Positions 13,707-17,949 of a DNA stretch of 17,949 nucleotides are shown here, one piece after another; the stretch's first letter is position 1, and each line of letters starts with the position of its first letter. The DNA is from UBA6176 sp041688515 (GTDB lineage Bacteria > Verrucomicrobiota > Verrucomicrobiia > Limisphaerales > UBA9464). The stretch spans positions 1 to 17,949 of the forward strand of contig JBDNHZ010000202.1 in the NCBI GenBank assembly GCA_041688515.1. The letters are read 5' to 3'. The translations under genes were made by a program, and so were the position numbers. The notes beneath the pieces were generated by a model that was not told where the DNA came from, ran no database searches, and saw only the letters and a list, made by a program, of their open reading frames with translations.

Positions 13707-16700
13707 ATGCGTCAACTCAAGTCCAGCTACCTGCTCGCGCTGTGCGGAGCTCTGGGATGTGCGCTCGGATCGCTGCAAGCAGCGGCCCCGGCCACTCCTC
13801 AGGGCTTCATCACTGCCAAGGACTTCCTCGGAATCGGCGGCGTGAACGTCGCCGACCTCACGGGGAATGCCAAATACCCAGCCAGCCCGGATATCGTCAG
13901 CTATCCAGAGCGATTCGAATGGCCCACCACTGCCGACGGTTCTGCTCCTCCAGGGGACGTCCGCAACAACTATGGCGTCGAGATCGAGGGGTATTTCTAC
14001 CCTGAAGCCTCGGGGCTCCACTACTTCGCACTGGCTTCTGACGACGGTGGCGATCTGTTCCTTTCCACCGACGAAAACCCGGCCAATGCGGTTCGCATTG
14101 CCGTGGAACCGGTATGGAGCGGAGTTCGCGTTTTCGGCGGCGACGCCCGCCGCGGCATGGTCGACGTGGGCACGGCTGACGAACGCAATGAGAACCGCTC
14201 AAAGGGGATCAGCCTGACCGTCAACAAGCCCTACTACATCCGCGCCCGGATGAAGGAAGGTGGCGGCGGTGACAACCTCGCCGTCATGGTCACATCGGAT
14301 CCCTCGTCCATTGCGGATGGAGCGGAACCGATCCCGGGCACCCGCCTCGCATCCATTGATCGTACCGATACGAGCCTGCCCTACTTCGGTGCCCTGTCGG
14401 CTGCTGCCAACGGCTTCGAATGGGTCGTGTTCGACGGCTCCGGTGCCGGTGCCAAGACGGTGGCTTCGGCGACTGGCATGCTCGGTGCCACCACCGTGCC
14501 CGTCACGGTCACCACCAAGAACGGCGTGAAGATCGTCCGCTACGCGACAGCGGATGTTGCGGCGTTCCTCGCCTCCGGCTCCTCCCAAAACGTGTCGGTG
14601 ACCCTGACCGACAGCGCGGGTGGCACCCAGACCCGCACGGCTTCAGTGGCGGTGGCCTCCTGGATTTCCGCTCCGGCCGCTCCCCCGGCCAGCGGACCCA
14701 GCAGCCGCGGACTGACCTTCCGCCCCTACCAGACCATTCCGGGCCGCCCCGGTGGTAATCTGAACTGGGCCACGGACCAGACTCTGGCCGGTGGCCAGAT
14801 CGACCCGGACACTCAAGCTGTGGCCGACAACATCGCGGATCTCTCAGGAGCCGTGAACGGGGTCTATGTTGTTGATACCATCAACTTCGAGCAGGACGGT
14901 GGCGACATCAACCTGAACCCGGAACAGGCGCAGCCGGACAACTTCAACTCGGTGGAGCCGGCCAATGCGCCCAAGCCGAATGGCACGTTCCCTGGCATCG
15001 CTCCAGGTGATCCCAACAACATCGTCGGTGAGGTTGCGGGTTACCTCGATCTGCCCGCGGGCCTCGTTCGCCTCGGCGTGAACTCGGACGACGGGTTCCG
15101 CCTCAGCCTCGGCTCCGGCACGCCGGAACAGTTTGGCACGATGCTCGGCCAGTTTAACAATGGCCGTGGCGCGTCAGACTCGATGATGGACGTCGTGGTT
15201 CCCACCGCGGGTCTCTATCCCTTCCGGCTCATCTGGAGCGAGGGCGGCGGCGGTGCCAACCTCGAGTTCTTCTCCGAGAACACCGCTTCCGGCGAGCGCA
15301 CCCTGATCAACGATCCGACGGTTGGATCTGCGATCAAGGCTTACCGTGTTGCTTCGGCGTTCGGCTCGTCCATCGCCTCGGCGCTGCCTCCCGACGGCGC
15401 CACCGGCCAGGGCACCCTACAGCCGGTCAAGATCGTCCTGCAGGATGGCTCCGGCTCCCGAACGATTGATCAGGCGTCGGTCGTCCTCAAAGTCGGGACT
15501 GCGACGGCGACCCCGACGTTTGCCCGCAGCGGCAACCGCTTGACGGTCAGCTACACGCCGGCCAACAGCTATGGCTTCGACACGGCGGTTCCCGTGGAGT
15601 TGACCTATGCGGAAGTCGGTGGATCTCCCCGCGTCACCACCTGGACCTTCAGGACGATTGGTTTCGGACCGGATGACCTCCCAGCGGCCGGTGCGTTCGT
15701 CATCGAGGCCGAAGACTACAACTACGAGAACGGCAAGCATGTCGCGACGGCCTCCACCATGCCCTACACCGGCGGCGCCTATGACGGCCTGGCCGCCACG
15801 TTGAATGTCGATTACTTCAACACCGACGGGAACGACTCGGACGTGTACCGTCCCGACACCGCCCCCAACAACGTCAACCTGAACGACAACCTCGGGGGTC
15901 GTCATGGAACACGTCGTCCGGGCTTCGACATGGCTTCGAACCTGAAGCTGGGCTGGGTCGGCGGCGGTGACTGGCAGCAGTACACCCGTACGGTGCCGGC
16001 CGGTTTCTACAATGTGTACTCGGCTCTGTCTTATGACGGCAATGCCCCCGGCCAGCTGTCGGGTTCCCTCGACATCGTGACTGGGGATGCAACGCAGCCG
16101 AACCCGACGCTCCGTCGGGTGGGCACATTCGACGCGCCGGGCTCCGGCGGTTGGGGTGCCAACAACATCGTCCAGATGAGCGATGCGACCGGCCAGAAGG
16201 CGGTCATCAAGGTCGCGGCGGGTGACACCACCTTCCGCTTCAACCTCGGCAGCGGTGACTTCGACTGGTTGGTCCTCACCCGCGCCGTGAATGTGCCCCC
16301 GATCGTCGATGTGTTCAGTCCGAAGAACGAAGACGTGGTTGCGGTCAACACCCCGGTGAACTTTACGGTCGCCGATGGTTCGACCGTGGTGACGGTTGCC
16401 TCGGTCAAGGTGACCTACAACGGAGCGGACGTGACCTCGGCGTCCACCATCAGCAAGGCTGCGGATGTCGTGACGGTGCGCTACACCCCGTCGGGTCAGG
16501 CGGGCGGCACCAAGCATACCTACAAGATCGACTACCAAGGTGGTTCGATCACCCAGACCTACTATACCACACCGCTCGGGACTGCGAACCAGTTCATCGT
16601 CGAGGCTGAAGACTTCAACTACGACGGTGGTGTCACCAAGGCCGACGCAAGCACGATGCCTTATACCGGTGGTGCCTACGACGGCCTCAGCGCAGTGGCA

Positions 16701-17363
16701 GGGGTCGATTACGCTTCCACCGATGGTGGCGATTCAAACCTTTACCGGCTCGGTGAGGCTCCCAACAAGAGCATGGACCCGACGGGCGCAACGGACCGCG
16801 GAAGTTGGACCCAGACGATCAACTACAAGCTCGGCTGGACCGACACCGGCGACTGGGGCAACTACACCCGGACGATCCCGAACGGCACCTATAAGGTCTG
16901 GGCCGCGTTGTCTCACGGCAACGCCGGCGCGAACCTGCTCCGTGCGAAATTGTCCCGCGTGACCTCGGCCGCGAATGTGCCCGCTCAGACTTTGTCTGAT
17001 ATCGGTTCCTTCGCCGGTTCCGGTACGGCGGGTTGGGGAGCCAACCGCCTCGTTCCCCTCGTGGACGCCGGCGGCGCCATCCGCGAAGTCGCCTTCGGCG
17101 GCACCGAGACGCTCCGCGTCAACCTCGATAGCGGTGACTTCGACTTCCTGGTCCTCCAGGCGGTCACCCTCACGCCGACGACCTCGTTCCGTCTGACTGC
17201 GACGCGCAATGGTGCCGGCAATCTGGTCCTGACCTGGGAAGGATCGGCCATGTTGACGTCCTCCGCGACGCTCGGCGGAGCCTACACCGATGTGGCTGGT
17301 TCCAGCGGCATCGTCGTCACGCCGGATGCGGCGAGCCAGTACTACAAGCTGCGCGCTCCGTAA
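13707..17363 (+). CDS. Large secreted multidomain protein with PA14-like and paired CBM6-like modules
   Basis: The 1218-residue protein has a signal peptide (LLALCGALGCALGSLQAAA). Modules that can be seen: PA14-like domain 1 (about 33-215; VEIEGYFYPEASGLHYF, ASDDGGDLFLS, KPYYIRARMKEGGG); a beta domain (220-320); PA14-like domain 2 (about 420-545; VAGYLDLPAGLVRLGVNSDDG, FRLIWSEGGGGANLEFF); a beta-sandwich (545-655); CBM6-like module 1 (about 664-861; FVIEAEDYNYENG, MPYTGGAYDGLAA, GWVGGGDWQQYTRTVPAG); a beta-sandwich (865-955); and CBM6-like module 2 (about 963-1153; FIVEAEDFNYDGG, MPYTGGAYDGLSA, GWTDTGDWGNYTRTIPNG). The C-terminal tail WEGSAMLTSSATLGGAYTDV...YYKLR is typical of verrucomicrobial exported proteins. 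No glycoside hydrolase catalytic domain is visible, so binding of polysaccharide or attachment is more likely than cleavage. No Shine-Dalgarno sequence precedes the ATG. It is followed by a strong terminator. Confidence 0.88.
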   Translation: MRQLKSSYLLALCGALGCALGSLQAAAPATPQGFITAKDFLGIGGVNVADLTGNAKYPASPDIVSYPERFEWPTTADGSAPPGDVRNNYGVEIEGYFYPEASGLHYFALASDDGGDLFLSTDENPANAVRIAVEPVWSGVRVFGGDARRGMVDVGTADERNENRSKGISLTVNKPYYIRARMKEGGGGDNLAVMVTSDPSSIADGAEPIPGTRLASIDRTDTSLPYFGALSAAANGFEWVVFDGSGAGAKTVASATGMLGATTVPVTVTTKNGVKIVRYATADVAAFLASGSSQNVSVTLTDSAGGTQTRTASVAVASWISAPAAPPASGPSSRGLTFRPYQTIPGRPGGNLNWATDQTLAGGQIDPDTQAVADNIADLSGAVNGVYVVDTINFEQDGGDINLNPEQAQPDNFNSVEPANAPKPNGTFPGIAPGDPNNIVGEVAGYLDLPAGLVRLGVNSDDGFRLSLGSGTPEQFGTMLGQFNNGRGASDSMMDVVVPTAGLYPFRLIWSEGGGGANLEFFSENTASGERTLINDPTVGSAIKAYRVASAFGSSIASALPPDGATGQGTLQPVKIVLQDGSGSRTIDQASVVLKVGTATATPTFARSGNRLTVSYTPANSYGFDTAVPVELTYAEVGGSPRVTTWTFRTIGFGPDDLPAAGAFVIEAEDYNYENGKHVATASTMPYTGGAYDGLAATLNVDYFNTDGNDSDVYRPDTAPNNVNLNDNLGGRHGTRRPGFDMASNLKLGWVGGGDWQQYTRTVPAGFYNVYSALSYDGNAPGQLSGSLDIVTGDATQPNPTLRRVGTFDAPGSGGWGANNIVQMSDATGQKAVIKVAAGDTTFRFNLGSGDFDWLVLTRAVNVPPIVDVFSPKNEDVVAVNTPVNFTVADGSTVVTVASVKVTYNGADVTSASTISKAADVVTVRYTPSGQAGGTKHTYKIDYQGGSITQTYYTTPLGTANQFIVEAEDFNYDGGVTKADASTMPYTGGAYDGLSAVAGVDYASTDGGDSNLYRLGEAPNKSMDPTGATDRGSWTQTINYKLGWTDTGDWGNYTRTIPNGTYKVWAALSHGNAGANLLRAKLSRVTSAANVPAQTLSDIGSFAGSGTAGWGANRLVPLVDAGGAIREVAFGGTETLRVNLDSGDFDFLVLQAVTLTPTTSFRLTATRNGAGNLVLTWEGSAMLTSSATLGGAYTDVAGSSGIVVTPDAASQYYKLRAP
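15697..17163 (+). repeat. Internal duplication: two CBM6-like modules in one protein
   Basis: Two segments, about 15697-16290 and 16593-17163, encode homologous modules. Both start F(V/I)(I/V)EAED(Y/F)NY, share STMPYTGGAYDGL, and end with NL(G/D)SGDFD(W/F)LVL. The DNA copies differ at many third positions, so this is an old duplication rather than a recent one. Confidence 0.75.
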
Positions 17364-17381
17364 CGCAGCCTGAGTTCTCAG

Positions 17382-17412
17382 GGGGCCGGGTCGAAAGACC
17401 CGGCCCCTTTTT
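17382..17412 (+). terminator. Strong Rho-independent terminator after the large secreted protein gene
   Basis: A perfect 11-base GC-rich stem, GGGGCCGGGTC (17382-17392) with GACCCGGCCCC (17397-17407), is closed by a GAAA tetraloop and followed by five Ts (17408-17412). It begins 18 bases after the TAA stop. Confidence 0.93.
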
Positions 17413-17505
17413 CGTGCCTAGGTCAGGCCGGGTATCGCGGGTGATGGCTTGGCCTGTGTGTGGGAATCCTGATTGGATCCAACCGCAGGTCAGCAGAACG
17501 GTTGC

Positions 17506-17949
17506 ATGAACACTCAGGATCTTATCCGGCTTGGCGTACCCCCGGGTGAACCTACCCGGGATTGCCGGCGGGAGAGTATGTGGCCCTGCTGAGCCATAGT
17601 GGCAGCCGGGGGACCGGTTCGGCGGTATGCGAGCACCACAGTGCCATCGCGATGGCGAGGCATCCCGAACTGTCACGGGAACTGCTGCACATGGCTTGGC
17701 TCAACCTCGCCGATCCCGACGGACAGGAATACTGGGCGGCAATGGAGTTGATGGGACGCTATGCGGCTGCAAACCACGACCTGATCTACCGCCACATCGC
17801 GGGGCATCTGGGTCTCTAGGTTCTGCTCGACGTCGAGAACCACCACAATTTTGCCTGGCGCGAGCGGCACGTCATCGACGGCGTCGAGCGCGAGGTCGTG
17901 ATGCATCGGAAGGGAGCGACTCCTGCTGGGCTGGGCGTCCTGGGGATCA
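17506..17949 (+). pseudogene. rtcB: RtcB-type RNA-splicing ligase remnant (internal deletion, frameshift and in-frame TAG; runs off the right edge)
   Basis: ATG 17506 opens MNTQDLIRLGVPPGEPTR, which looks like the N-terminus of bacterial RtcB proteins (3'-phosphate RNA ligases). It then runs out of frame and stops at 17590-17592. From about 17562, in a different frame, the C-terminal half of the family follows: AGEYVALLSHSGSRGTGSAV, YWAAMELMGRYAAANH, then, across a TAG at 17817-17819, VLLDVENHHNFAWRERH and VMHRKGATPAGLGVLG to the window edge. The part normally between these, roughly 180-200 residues with the D-x-H-x-G-x-G and GNHF metal/GTP sites, is missing. The TAG sits where many homologues have a GAG glutamate codon, so one base change explains it. 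The remnant cannot make an active ligase. Stop-codon recoding cannot rescue it because the deletion also removes catalytic residues. Confidence 0.85.
17541..17560. repeat. Inverted repeat at the rtcB deletion junction
   Basis: CCCGGGT (17541-17547) and ACCCGGG (17554-17560) form a 7-base stem around a 6-base loop. Its right arm ends exactly where the N-terminal rtcB frame gives way to the C-terminal frame. CCCGGG therefore also occurs as a short direct repeat on both sides. Confidence 0.5.

Noticed and set aside
15417..16538. A 373-codon minus-strand frame inside the large secreted protein gene
   Set aside because: It is antisense of a repetitive beta-rich coding region, with Val/Arg/Gly/His bias and no recognised domain.
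17506..17949. Amber (TAG) recoding or pyrrolysine insertion in rtcB
   Set aside because: The gene also carries a frameshifting internal deletion that removes catalytic residues, so simple decay explains the TAG better. No other recoding sign is visible.
1..17949. CRISPR arrays, tRNA/rRNA genes, insertion sequences, toxin-antitoxin or defence genes
   Set aside because: I looked for regular direct repeats, cloverleaf-like segments, transposase motifs and small paired genes and saw none that can be supported.

Overview
The window reads as an ordinary, GC-rich chromosomal stretch from a bacterium of the Verrucomicrobiota (Pedosphaera/Limisphaera-like) or a close PVC relative. This is inferred from three things: a lone prepilin-like protein with a GFTLVELLVVIAILAILAG leader, a large secreted PA14/CBM6-like protein ending in a WEGSAMLTSSATLGGAYTDV...YYKLR tail typical of verrucomicrobial secreted proteins, and many starts without a clear Shine-Dalgarno sequence. 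I see no tRNA, rRNA, CRISPR array, insertion sequence or phage module, and no gene-free stretch longer than about 270 bases.

Layout. Bases 1-2048 (minus strand) hold the 5' part of an error-prone DNA polymerase gene (dnaE2-like, running off the left edge). It is preceded by an OafA-type membrane acyltransferase whose stop codon overlaps the polymerase's probable CTG start. Diverging from these is a secreted PHP-domain metallohydrolase (2275-3672). Next comes a compact plus-strand cassette: an ECF sigma factor (3779-4378), a small single-pass membrane protein (4375-4695) and a membrane-anchored CpxP/Spy-like protein (4692-5099). The three genes overlap by 4 bases each and look like a cell-envelope stress or metal-sensing unit. 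A di-heme cytochrome c follows (5166-6008).

Bases 6005-8592 hold rluE (minus strand, sharing a CTAG double stop with the cytochrome) and a divergent adenine deaminase (plus). A left-handed beta-helix acyl/acetyltransferase-like gene (minus, to 9303) diverges from a secreted trypsin-like protease without a PDZ domain (9415-10380). A secreted protein of unknown function follows (10493-12322). The minus-strand prepilin-like gene (12588-13436) and the very large secreted multidomain protein (13707-17363) diverge from each other. The large gene ends in a textbook GAAA-tetraloop terminator.

The right edge holds a decayed rtcB (RNA ligase) gene. Its N-terminal codons are joined out of frame to the C-terminal half, and the remaining frame carries an in-frame TAG. 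The observations most worth checking are this rtcB remnant, the sigma factor/CpxP-like cassette with a candidate autoregulatory ECF promoter that conflicts with the only canonical start, the CTG start of the polymerase, and a perfect hairpin in the prepilin leader codons. I found no clear evidence for a wholly new system.
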